Shown here piece by piece: positions 24,773 through 33,031 of a stretch of DNA of 33,064 nt. The notes under the pieces were generated by a model that was not told the origin of the DNA, did not search any database, and worked only from the letters and a program-made list of their open reading frames with translations. The stretch spans positions 5,212-38,275 of the forward strand of contig DKTZ01000006.1 of assembly GCA_002490425.1 (NCBI GenBank). Direction: 5' to 3'. Both the position numbers and the translations under genes were made by a program. This DNA comes from Ruminococcaceae bacterium UBA7217 (GTDB taxonomy: Bacteria; Bacillota; Clostridia; Oscillospirales; Acutalibacteraceae). The stretch's first letter is position 1. Every line of letters starts with the position of its first letter.

Positions 24773-25288
24773 TTACGGTAAGTCAACAACTTCAACTGTA
24801 AACAGAAGGTTTCCTGTGTACTCGTTAACGGGAACTGCATTCCAAGCATCGGGACCGATAACGATGTTAAACGCTCTGTTGATATTTACAACCTCTTTTG
24901 TTGTTGTGTACGTAAGAGAATCAATTGCAGGACCGCCATCTGTTCCTGAGAAACCGTAAGCAAGCTTATTTACACCTGCTGCATCTGCTAACTCTCTGAC
25001 GCCTGTATCGCTTTCAGCAGTGATGTGAAGGCCTTTGCCCGTTTCAAGCTGTGACTGAATGCTGTAGCTAAATACTGTCTTTTCCGTTGACCAGTAAATC
25101 ATTAATTCAGCCGGAATGGTTACAGTGTAGTAAGCACCGTTTTCACCGTTCTCTTTTTCTGTTGATGTATAGAGCTTTGTAAACTGGTCACCGGGTGCTT
25201 TGTCAGTAATCTTCTTGTTTGCGAATGCAGGAACGCAAACTGCAAACATCATTACTACTGTTAAGAAAATTGCGAAAAACTTTTTCAT
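24773..25288 (-). CDS. Secreted repeat-family subunit 4
   Basis: A 171-residue paralogue. Signal peptide ends MMFAVCVPAFA, almost the same as in its neighbours. The mature start KKITDKAPGDQFTKLYTST is followed by YYTVTIPAELMIYW, FSYSIQSQLETGKGLHITA, DGGPAIDSLTYTTTKEVV, and the end WNAVPVNEYTGNLLFTVEVV. It is closest to subunit 5 (both have TTxKEVVN(V/I)NRxFNIVI), so these two probably arose from the latest duplication. The 64-bp gap to the next gene shows no terminator. Confidence 0.85.
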   Translation of the reverse strand: MKKFFAIFLTVVMMFAVCVPAFANKKITDKAPGDQFTKLYTSTEKENGENGAYYTVTIPAELMIYWSTEKTVFSYSIQSQLETGKGLHITAESDTGVRELADAAGVNKLAYGFSGTDGGPAIDSLTYTTTKEVVNINRAFNIVIGPDAWNAVPVNEYTGNLLFTVEVVDLP

Positions 25289-25336
25289 TTTAATAAGACT
25301 CCTCTCAAAAATTTATAAAAATTTAATGAAAACTAA

Positions 25337-25834
25337 TTAAGCACGAACAACTTCAGCCGTAAAGGTCAAAGTGTCGCTGTATTCGCCGACAATGGCATTT
25401 GCCCATGTTTCTTTGTCAACGGTAAGTGTAAGCGGTACATTTACCTGGGGATTTACAACAGGACCGTCAGAAAGATACTCTGTTTTACCGCCGAGTGTAT
25501 AAGCGATTGTTTCATTTGCATCCTCAGTAAGAGTCATCTCTCTGTTGCCTGATACTTTAACATTGAGCTTTTTGCCGTAGCCGAGGTGAGCCTCTACAGA
25601 GTAGTTCATATTAGTTGCTGTTTCTTTACCCCAGGGAATTGAAGCGTCAGCCGGAATAATAACTGTAAAGTTTTCACCGCTTGTGCCGTCTTCCTTTAAT
25701 GTGCTTGTTTTTACAAGTGTTGTTGCGCTGTTTGCAGTCTCATTTGTAATTCTCTTTGTGTCAGCTGCAAATGCAGGAACACAAACTGCAAGCAACATTA
25801 CAACCGCCAAAGCAAGAGAAATAAATTTTTTCAT
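25337..25834 (-). CDS. Secreted repeat-family subunit 3
   Basis: A 165-residue paralogue with signal peptide ...LLAVCVPAFA, mature start KRITNETANSATTLVKTST, FTVIIPADASIPWG, NYSVEAHLGYGKKLNVKVSG, DGPVVNPQVNVPLTLTV and WANAIVGEYSDTLTFTAEVV. The ending resembles the last strands of many extracellular beta-sandwich domains. AAAAAGGAG precedes the ATG of this gene. It sits in the middle of the tandem array; all five share direction, size and codon usage. Confidence 0.85.
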   Translation of the reverse strand: MKKFISLALAVVMLLAVCVPAFAADTKRITNETANSATTLVKTSTLKEDGTSGENFTVIIPADASIPWGKETATNMNYSVEAHLGYGKKLNVKVSGNREMTLTEDANETIAYTLGGKTEYLSDGPVVNPQVNVPLTLTVDKETWANAIVGEYSDTLTFTAEVVRA

Positions 25835-25857
25835 AATATTAATCTCCTTTTTATCGC

Positions 25858-26346
25858 TTACGGAGTAACTGAAACAACTTCAGCTGTGTAAGTGAGAATA
25901 TCACTGTAGGTTTCAACAACTGCTTTGTTCCAAGCGTCTTTTTCAACAACAACATCTACTTTTTGAGTTTCAGCCGGATAAACTGTGGGTCTGTCTGCCG
26001 TGTAATCAACACCGGTACCATCAAGACTGTAAGCGATGCTGTATGCGCCGTCGGCAGTTTTCATTTCACCACTGCCCGAAACAGTAACCTTAACAGCCTT
26101 GTTACGTGCAAGGTGAGATTCAACAGAGTAGCTTACATCCGTTCGCTCAGTTTCCCAAGCAATGTCAGTATCGATAGGAATAATTACGAAGTAATCCTCT
26201 GCATTATCACCGTTTTCCTTTGTTGTCAGTGTTTTGACAATAACGTCACCGCTTCCTGTTGCGCTTATATCCCTCGCCGCAAAGGCGGGAACACAAACAG
26301 CAAACAGCATAACAACTGTCAATACAATTGAAATAGCCTTTTTCAT
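25858..26346 (-). CDS. Secreted repeat-family subunit 2
   Basis: A 162-residue paralogue. Signal peptide MKKAISIVLTVVMLFAVCVPAFA, mature start ARDISATGSGDVIVKTLTTK, FVIIPIDTDIAWE, SYSVESHLARNKAVKVTVSG, YTADRPTVYPAETQKVDVVV and WNKAVVETYSDILTYTAEVV. It has ATAAAGGAG upstream. It keeps the TxxKENG spacer before the VxIP strand, as in subunits 3 and 4. Confidence 0.85.
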   Translation of the reverse strand: MKKAISIVLTVVMLFAVCVPAFAARDISATGSGDVIVKTLTTKENGDNAEDYFVIIPIDTDIAWETERTDVSYSVESHLARNKAVKVTVSGSGEMKTADGAYSIAYSLDGTGVDYTADRPTVYPAETQKVDVVVEKDAWNKAVVETYSDILTYTAEVVSVTP

Positions 26347-26380
26347 AACGTTTTATCTCCTTTATAAATTGCTTTTAATA

Positions 26381-26830
26381 TTAAGCATCTACGCATTCAG
26401 CTGTGAAGGTAAGTATATCGGAAAATTCACCTGCAGCAGCCTGACGCCATTCGGACTCTGCAACGTTAGCGGATACGGGGAAGCTCTTTCCGTAATCGCC
26501 GGGAAGAAAGGCAATTGCATCGGTACCCGAAAGAGTATAAGCAATTGTATTTGCTGCATCTGCACTGTTCGTCATTCTGAACTCGTTTGCAGATGTAACT
26601 GTAATCACTACGGTTTTTCCGGGAGAAATCAACATTTTGGTTGCCGTTACCGACCCAAGCTCCTGAGTCTGCGCTTCCCAAGGAATTTTTGTGTCTGCAG
26701 GATAAACTATCTCATACATCTCTTGGTCTGCACTTGTCGAAATCTTCACTTCATCTGCAAAAACAGTTACGGTGCACAAAACAAGCATAAGAATTGCCAA
26801 ACTGACAGACAATACTTTTTTCATTTGCAA
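26381..26830 (-). CDS. Secreted repeat-family subunit 1 (most divergent)
   Basis: A 149-residue paralogue, first of the five to be transcribed and the shortest. Signal peptide ...VLCTVTVFA; the mature start DEVKISTSADQEMYEIVYPADTKIPWE lacks the long N-terminal spacer of the others. VTATKMLISPGKTVVITVTS and WRQAAAGEFSDILTFTAECVDA complete the domain. It has one Cys next to the C-terminus. The missing spacer might make it a first or terminating subunit (speculation). It starts 26 bp after the giant gene. Confidence 0.83.
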   Translation of the reverse strand: MQMKKVLSVSLAILMLVLCTVTVFADEVKISTSADQEMYEIVYPADTKIPWEAQTQELGSVTATKMLISPGKTVVITVTSANEFRMTNSADAANTIAYTLSGTDAIAFLPGDYGKSFPVSANVAESEWRQAAAGEFSDILTFTAECVDA

Positions 26831-26855
26831 TCAGCTCCTTTCATTACTGAATCCA

Positions 26856-29800
26856 TTAAGATGTATACTCAACCGTATAGGTTAACGTATCTGTGTATTT
26901 GCCGACAGGCTTTGTCTCCCAAACTCCGTCAGCGAATTTCACCGTAGGAGCGGCTGCCGGTTTTGCACCTGTCTGAACGCCTTTGAATACTGTTGCATCG
27001 AAGTTTTCGGGAGTGTAATCAATAGTGTAAGAAGAATCTTTTTCTGCGGTCATTACATTTGAGCCTTCAACCTTAACTGAAATTGCTGATGTATCCTTCA
27101 AAACACAGTCAACAGTATAAGAAACGTCTTTACTGTCTGCGCCCCATTCAACAGGAATTTCAGCAGGAATTGTTACCGTGTAAGCCTCATCCGGAATATA
27201 CTCTACATTAAGTGTATAAGTGCCGAGAAGATACGGCTCTGTTTCGCCTTTTTCGGTATCTGCCGGGCGGTAATGGCAAATTGTTACTGTGTCGCTTAAT
27301 ACCGCAGAAAACGGTTCGGTGCTTGTAAGCTTTGCCTTAAACTCCATTGCAAACGGATTTGCCGATGTATAGGTATTGTTTTTAAGTGTGCCGCCGAGCA
27401 ATGCGTCAGTAATAACAATTCCGTCTTCATTGTAAGCCACTTTTTGAACAGTATTTCCGTTAAGCGTCAGCTCATAATCTCTGAGCACCGTACCTGCTGA
27501 CAAAATACCGTCATACTTAATTGTGAAGTATGTATTTGAAGCGCCGCCTGTCACAACGGGTAATTCTTCAAGATAGTTAACATTAAGAGTTTTTGATTCT
27601 GTATCTATATTATCCTTAGTAACCGTAAGTGTTTCTGTAGTTGCACCGTTCTCAAATGCAACATCTGTACGTTCAAAAAGCTCTACAATGTCCTTAATAC
27701 CCTGATACTGTCCGCTCGCATCTGCCTGCACTGAACCGTAATAAAGTTCGAAAATGTTTTTGTATGCAGGAATTAAATCGTTGTATTCCGCAATTGCGTC
27801 GTTAAGTCTTGAAACAAGGTCATCAGAAAGGACTTGCTTTGCGTCAAGCTGTGTCTTAACCTCAGCATAGAGCGCTGTGTACTTATCCATAAGCACCTTA
27901 ACGCCGCCGTCGGTGATGTTGCCTGCGTCATCGGTTATAACATTTGCAAAATATCTTGAAATACCGTCCGTCATACCTTTGAATGCAGGAATCAGCGAAC
28001 CGTCGCCAAGACCCAGCTTTGCGTAATACGGAAGAGGCTCATATTCAGTTGCAGAAAGCTCTGCTACCTCATTTCGCTTGGAAACACTGATAAGGTTGAG
28101 CGTCTTTGTGCCTTCAGTGTATCTTGTATAAATCGTTTTAAGAGTGTCGGAAAATGCGATTGCTTTTTCACGTATTGTTTCAAGAGTACCCGTACAGCGC
28201 ATTGCCGCATTATAAGCGTTGATAAGCGTTGTGCGCTCTTCATCTGTAATCGTTGCTTTATCGCCTGAGGAAAGCCGTCTGTAAGTATCGGTATAATACT
28301 TCGCAATTTCCTCCGCCTGAGCCTTTGATTCAAATCCGAACGCTTTATAATTTACTTCGCCTGCTTCTAAAGGCTTTGAACTGTCAGAAATGAAGCCGGG
28401 ATTCGGCAGCAGATTTGCAGTAACTGCATTTTCGGGAATGTCCTTTGACAGATTTGCAATAGCGGTTTTAAGTTCATCAACGGTCATTACCGCCGCAGGA
28501 ATAACATTCGGAACACCGTTCAAATGGTCAATGTATTTGTCAAGCAATGCCTTTGCCTGTTTAACTGTCTGAACATTGTCCTTCTGCCACTGGCTGAGCG
28601 TTCCTACATCTGTATTGTAGGGTGCACCGTAAAGGTTCTTTGCTGCCTCAATTTTTGATGCTAATGTAGTATCGTCATAGGGGTCAATGTCTGCAACTGC
28701 CTGTTCAAATTCAGTTGCCTTTGATGATTTTGCATTGAAAGCCTCAGCATATGTCAGGTCATTTCTGCCTGAAAGGTCTTTACCCTTTGATGTATAAAAA
28801 TCCGGATCATAAGTAAAGCCGATATTATCTATTGTAAAGGACTTGTTTGCAAATTTTGCACCCTCGCCGTTTGCAGGTGCAAATACAATCTCAACTGAAT
28901 AAATATTGTTAAGCTCATCGGTTTTTTCCATCAGGTAATCATTTTCATTCCAACCGTTGCTCTTGAAGTCAACCATCGGAATTGCAATGTAGCCCTTGTA
29001 GCCCGAAAGTGAAATTACATTACCCTGTGAGTCCGTTTTACTGGATTTAGACGGGAAGAAACGAACACCTGAAGTCATACCGTTTGCGCCAAACGAGCTT
29101 CTTACCCATTCGCCTGTGCTTTGGTCAATGAAATAATAGCTTCGCCACCATTCACTACTGCCTATGTAGCTTCCCAAACCGATAAAGTATGTTTTTCTAT
29201 TCTTACTGCCGTCTAACGTATGAATCTTAAAGGTTAAGTTAAAATTACCTGCACCGGATTCATCGGTCATTTCGCTGAAATCAACATACATTGCCAAAGA
29301 GAACGGCAAATATGTGCTTCCCTTCATTGCGTCGTCATTATCGCCATGCAACATAGTAAGACCGCCGAGATTTGCAGAACTCATATTGTTGGCTGTGAAC
29401 TGGTCAAAATTGGTTGCGGTGTTTACGCTGTCCTTGTTAATACGTGAAGAATAAGTTACGCCGCCTGTTTTGCCCGAATTAAGCCCAAGCTCTTTCGAGT
29501 ATATTGTTGTTGTATAGCCGTTTGAATCCTTATAACCGTTAGAAGTAATTTCGGATTCGCCTGCATGCGCAAACACATCTGTATTAGAATAAACATACTG
29601 TATATCACGGCTGTTTTCATTTGAAATACCGCCGGTTTCATTAAACTTATCAGTCGCATAAGTCGTTAAGTTCTTGTACTGGCTGTAGTTAAGCAAATTG
29701 GTATTACCGTTAATGCCGTTAAGAATATAATTTATATCATCCTCAAGGTGATACGCTTTGTCGCCGACCTCAACGTTATTTTCGAAGTCATTGAACGGGA

Positions 29801-32054
29801 TAAACGGATAGTTTGCCATTTTGTAACCCGTTACGGTGTTATTTGCCAACTGGTCGGCAAGAAGCTGTGCATACTTAAGGATTTTTTCCTCTTCGTACAG
29901 CATTTTGCCGCTTTCGTCAGTGTAATTACCAAGCATTTTAAGCTGACCGTAGTTAAGACGGGTGTAAGCCTGATAATCCTTAATTATTTCTTCGTAAAGC
30001 ACATCGCTGATATTTGTTACCTGTGACGGGTCGGGGAGCTGCTCCAAAGACTGAACAAGCATTGGCACCAAGTCATTGGGCCGTGAGTTGTTTCCGTCCA
30101 AAAGCTTATTGTCGCCGCAAAGTTTCTTAGCAGTCTGATAATTTTCCCAAGTCTGTGCTCTGCCTGTTGCTGCAGCACGTGCAGAAAGCCCTGTATCAGT
30201 GAAGTAATCCTCTGCACACTGAACGCCCTTGTACTGTTTATATGTTGCATAGAATGTTTTAATCATATCGTCAACATATTTTACGCCGCGGTAGTCAGTC
30301 CATGTGGGTGAGCCGATATATTTGTCAATTGCATCAAGAATTTTATCCTGTGCGTCAGTGTATTGGTTGAAGTATGTCGCAACCGTTGTACCGTCTGCAA
30401 GCCCTACGCCCAAGTCAGCGTGCTCCCAAGCGTTGGTGTCCGTACGGTAGAACATAACGTTATCTATAAAGAAGCTCTGGTTAACACTGTCATCACTGAC
30501 GCCTGTGTAACCGATACCTGCTGAATAAATATCCTCAATAGCTTTATGTCCGTTTTCACGGTTTTGAACAATCCAGTTACCGCTTGCGTCCTGTTCAATA
30601 TATGCACGGCGAGGGTTGTTTGGGTTAACCGCAACTACGCCTGTTGTAGCGCCGTTTTCACCAAGCTCAATACCTGCGGCAAGCATTTTGCCCATATTGT
30701 ATTTAAGGTCACCGTTTATACGTCCTGCCCAAAGCTGACCTTCCTGAATGAGCAGTGAATCAGCAACGGGAGTACCCGCAGTATTTACAACAACAGGGCT
30801 GTCAAGTTTAATTTTTGTATCGAAATATGTGTTTAATGTGCCTTGGTTATTGCCCTGACCTGAACCGAATTCTTTACTGTTTGAATTTACAACAGAATCT
30901 GTTTCAGCGCATATAAACTGAATGGGAATACGAACATAGCCCTTAAAATGGCCTAAATCCACCGTGCCGTTATTAAGCATTACCTTTTCCCAGTTACCGT
31001 TTTCATTCCGAACAAGAATATACGGCTCTTCGCCTGCGGCGTATGTATTATTTACCGTACCGAGTGTTGAATAAACAGTATCACCGTAATAGTTGGCAGG
31101 TCCGTTCTCAGTCCATTCCTCAGCCTTTGTTGTAGTTGAGTCCCATGTTCTTGAAACCCAACGAAGTTTTTTCTCATTGGCACGAAGGCGGAACGAAATG
31201 CCTTGAAGCTCAACATCGGAAAGGTCAAGATAATACCAAACCTCTTTAGCGCCGACAAAGTTATAAGTCTGACGGCTTTCAGTAGTATCAATAGTTTGAC
31301 CGTTCTCGCCCGGTTTGCTTGAAATATGAACACGGTAACCGTATGTATTAACATTTGTTGTAGGATCTGCTGCGCCTACACTGTTTGCCCTTAGTGCACT
31401 CTTAACTGAATCGCCTGTCTGTACGTAACCTGTTTTAGAGCCTGCCTCTTCAAAACGCATAAGCTCACGCATAGCGTAGGTATCCTCAGATAAAATCTGG
31501 AATTTACTCATATCAAAGTAAAACTCCGGAACGTCAAAAACCATGGCATGAAGCTGTAATGAGCGCCAACCATCCTCGTCAATTGCAGTAATTGCAATGT
31601 TATAACGCTTATTTACTATGTCAAATTTATCGCCCAATGCTTCAATCTCCGCTGCGGAGAATGATGTGCTGCGCTTACCGGTTCCGAGGTCTGCCGCAGA
31701 AACTGTCTTAGTCAGCAATACCTCCGGCGTAGTACTGTGCACTTCAAGCTTTCCACCCAAATCCGAAAGCTCAATAACATAAGATTTAATAGCCTTAACG
31801 TTCGTGCTGTTATGATCTACACTCCAGACTGCGTGCCTCGGTCTGCCCGTGGCTTCAGGGAAACGAACCTGCAAAACCCCTTCCTCGTCAAGCCAAGCGG
31901 CTGCTCCTTCCTGCTGCGCATCATCGGAAAAATACGGCGCAGGGTTATACTCGCCGTTCGCCGCAAACGCAATCGGAATTGAAGTTAACAGCAACACCGC
32001 ACACAAAACTATTGCGGTAACCCGTTTTAACCATTTCGTATTTTTGGTTTTCAT
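26856..32054 (-). CDS. Giant secreted multidomain protein with a fused C-terminal subunit domain
   Basis: 1732 residues. Signal peptide 1-31 (ends IPIAFA). Two related beta modules follow, recognisable by GHFKGYVRIPIQF...FFIDNVMFY (about 365-535) and GYKGYIAIPMVDF...FTIDNIGFTYD (about 1014-1080), which resemble carbohydrate-binding jelly-roll domains. Helical stretches follow each (about 570-750 and 1090-1470), with spacing like FIVAR/spectrin-type repeats. A beta region comes next (about 1510-1610), and from about 1630 the same domain as the five small paralogues: VTIPAEIPVEWG, SYTVDCVLK, and W-ETKPVGKYTDTLTYTVEYTS. No wall anchor of its own. AGAGGAG precedes the ATG. A polymer tip or adhesin joined through its C-terminal subunit domain is the inference. 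No enzyme motif recognised. Confidence 0.85.
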   Translation of the reverse strand: MKTKNTKWLKRVTAIVLCAVLLLTSIPIAFAANGEYNPAPYFSDDAQQEGAAAWLDEEGVLQVRFPEATGRPRHAVWSVDHNSTNVKAIKSYVIELSDLGGKLEVHSTTPEVLLTKTVSAADLGTGKRSTSFSAAEIEALGDKFDIVNKRYNIAITAIDEDGWRSLQLHAMVFDVPEFYFDMSKFQILSEDTYAMRELMRFEEAGSKTGYVQTGDSVKSALRANSVGAADPTTNVNTYGYRVHISSKPGENGQTIDTTESRQTYNFVGAKEVWYYLDLSDVELQGISFRLRANEKKLRWVSRTWDSTTTKAEEWTENGPANYYGDTVYSTLGTVNNTYAAGEEPYILVRNENGNWEKVMLNNGTVDLGHFKGYVRIPIQFICAETDSVVNSNSKEFGSGQGNNQGTLNTYFDTKIKLDSPVVVNTAGTPVADSLLIQEGQLWAGRINGDLKYNMGKMLAAGIELGENGATTGVVAVNPNNPRRAYIEQDASGNWIVQNRENGHKAIEDIYSAGIGYTGVSDDSVNQSFFIDNVMFYRTDTNAWEHADLGVGLADGTTVATYFNQYTDAQDKILDAIDKYIGSPTWTDYRGVKYVDDMIKTFYATYKQYKGVQCAEDYFTDTGLSARAAATGRAQTWENYQTAKKLCGDNKLLDGNNSRPNDLVPMLVQSLEQLPDPSQVTNISDVLYEEIIKDYQAYTRLNYGQLKMLGNYTDESGKMLYEEEKILKYAQLLADQLANNTVTGYKMANYPFIPFNDFENNVEVGDKAYHLEDDINYILNGINGNTNLLNYSQYKNLTTYATDKFNETGGISNENSRDIQYVYSNTDVFAHAGESEITSNGYKDSNGYTTTIYSKELGLNSGKTGGVTYSSRINKDSVNTATNFDQFTANNMSSANLGGLTMLHGDNDDAMKGSTYLPFSLAMYVDFSEMTDESGAGNFNLTFKIHTLDGSKNRKTYFIGLGSYIGSSEWWRSYYFIDQSTGEWVRSSFGANGMTSGVRFFPSKSSKTDSQGNVISLSGYKGYIAIPMVDFKSNGWNENDYLMEKTDELNNIYSVEIVFAPANGEGAKFANKSFTIDNIGFTYDPDFYTSKGKDLSGRNDLTYAEAFNAKSSKATEFEQAVADIDPYDDTTLASKIEAAKNLYGAPYNTDVGTLSQWQKDNVQTVKQAKALLDKYIDHLNGVPNVIPAAVMTVDELKTAIANLSKDIPENAVTANLLPNPGFISDSSKPLEAGEVNYKAFGFESKAQAEEIAKYYTDTYRRLSSGDKATITDEERTTLINAYNAAMRCTGTLETIREKAIAFSDTLKTIYTRYTEGTKTLNLISVSKRNEVAELSATEYEPLPYYAKLGLGDGSLIPAFKGMTDGISRYFANVITDDAGNITDGGVKVLMDKYTALYAEVKTQLDAKQVLSDDLVSRLNDAIAEYNDLIPAYKNIFELYYGSVQADASGQYQGIKDIVELFERTDVAFENGATTETLTVTKDNIDTESKTLNVNYLEELPVVTGGASNTYFTIKYDGILSAGTVLRDYELTLNGNTVQKVAYNEDGIVITDALLGGTLKNNTYTSANPFAMEFKAKLTSTEPFSAVLSDTVTICHYRPADTEKGETEPYLLGTYTLNVEYIPDEAYTVTIPAEIPVEWGADSKDVSYTVDCVLKDTSAISVKVEGSNVMTAEKDSSYTIDYTPENFDATVFKGVQTGAKPAAAPTVKFADGVWETKPVGKYTDTLTYTVEYTS

Positions 32055-32140
32055 AACCTACAATCTCCTCTCATAAGCTATTGAAAATATGGAATCGGCA
32101 TAAGCCGTAATGTTAGCCGTAATATTCAACGCCTGTATCT

Positions 32141-32932
32141 CTACTCAGACACTTCAATAACCGTTTTACTGTCAAATTTCGTAAGCGGACGCTGTTCCTT
32201 ATCAAAAGAATAAGGTCTTACATGAACCACCGCAGAATAAGAGCCTGCTTCAAGAGCACGGTTCAGCTTAAATTTTGAAATCGCATAACCGGGTGGTACT
32301 AAATCTGAGGTGTAAATAACCTCGCCTGTGTCACTTAAAACTATCTCATATTTAAAGTAACACGGATTTTCTTTCGGATTGCTGAGAATAAATTCCTGCT
32401 CAAGTACTCCGGCTTTAAGCTTCATTTTCGGGAAGCCAATAACTTTAATTCCCCTGCCGACTGTTTCAATTTTATCGGGAACAGATATATCACCCACGCC
32501 CTCTTGTGCGTTAGGGTCAACCACGCCCGGTGTGTTTGTCGTTGTTTCGGGAGCGCCGCCGTTTGCAGGCACAACCTTTACAATAAGGAATATAAGCGCC
32601 GCAACCGCTAAAAGCGCAAGCAGCGAAAACAAAATCCACAACAAAAGAACGTCTTTTACTATTACAACGTACTCTCTTTCACCGACAGGTATATATCCCT
32701 GAATTTTAGTATGCGGCAGCTTGGAAACGGAATAAATCGGTTCGGAAACCTCACCGCTCAAAAGCTCACCCTGTTTGGAGCGCCCCTTGCCAATCTGAGC
32801 CACAACACTGTAACCTCCGGCAGGGTACATATCATCTATTTCTTTTTTTGTGTAATAGGCGGCTTTAAAACCGCTTTTTCTTACACTGTACTCTCTGCTG
32901 CCGCCGCTGACGGCTGTAAAAGTCAAATCCAT
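32141..32932 (-). CDS. Single-pass membrane protein, first gene of the surface operon
   Basis: 263 residues. No signal peptide; residues 1-94 form a probably cytoplasmic beta domain (SGGSREYSVRKSGFKAAYYT...), 95-121 is one strong membrane helix, then a Pro/Thr linker and an extracellular beta domain (about 150-263) with FILSNPKENPCYFKYEIVLS, DTGEVIYTSDLVPPGYAISK and LEAGSYSAVVHVRPYS. I recall similar C-terminal domains next to secreted sheath-like proteins in Firmicutes but cannot name the family. GGAGG is 12 bases upstream, a little far. It could tether or nucleate the assembly, or act in export. The 86-bp gap to the giant gene shows no terminator. Confidence 0.8.
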   Translation of the reverse strand: MDLTFTAVSGGSREYSVRKSGFKAAYYTKKEIDDMYPAGGYSVVAQIGKGRSKQGELLSGEVSEPIYSVSKLPHTKIQGYIPVGEREYVVIVKDVLLLWILFSLLALLAVAALIFLIVKVVPANGGAPETTTNTPGVVDPNAQEGVGDISVPDKIETVGRGIKVIGFPKMKLKAGVLEQEFILSNPKENPCYFKYEIVLSDTGEVIYTSDLVPPGYAISKFKLNRALEAGSYSAVVHVRPYSFDKEQRPLTKFDSKTVIEVSE

Positions 32933-32956
32933 AAATTTAAAATGCCTCCGAAAAGT

Positions 32957-33031
32957 TCCGCTCTGCGGAGTTAAATTTAAAACAGTTATATTTTAAGTAT
33001 TAAATCGCAGCTATTTTTCCAGACAATTATA
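32957..33031 (-). promoter_or_regulatory. Tentative promoter and leader of the surface operon
   Basis: On the minus strand a TATAAT lies at 33026-33031 with no acceptable -35 box at 16-18 bp, so it may depend on an activator or another sigma factor. The leader holds a small TCCGC/GCGGA hairpin (32957-32969) shortly before the ribosome binding site GGAGG. The window ends at 33064, so further upstream elements are not visible. Confidence 0.35.

Noticed and set aside
26234..26947. 237-residue plus-strand ORF across the subunit genes
   Set aside because: Antisense to two signal-peptide genes and the giant gene; Cys-rich low-quality sequence typical of a shadow frame.
23149..32932. Chaperone-usher pilus or classical sortase pilus
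   Set aside because: No usher, chaperone, class C sortase, pilin K motif or LPXTG subunit; the organism appears to have a single membrane.
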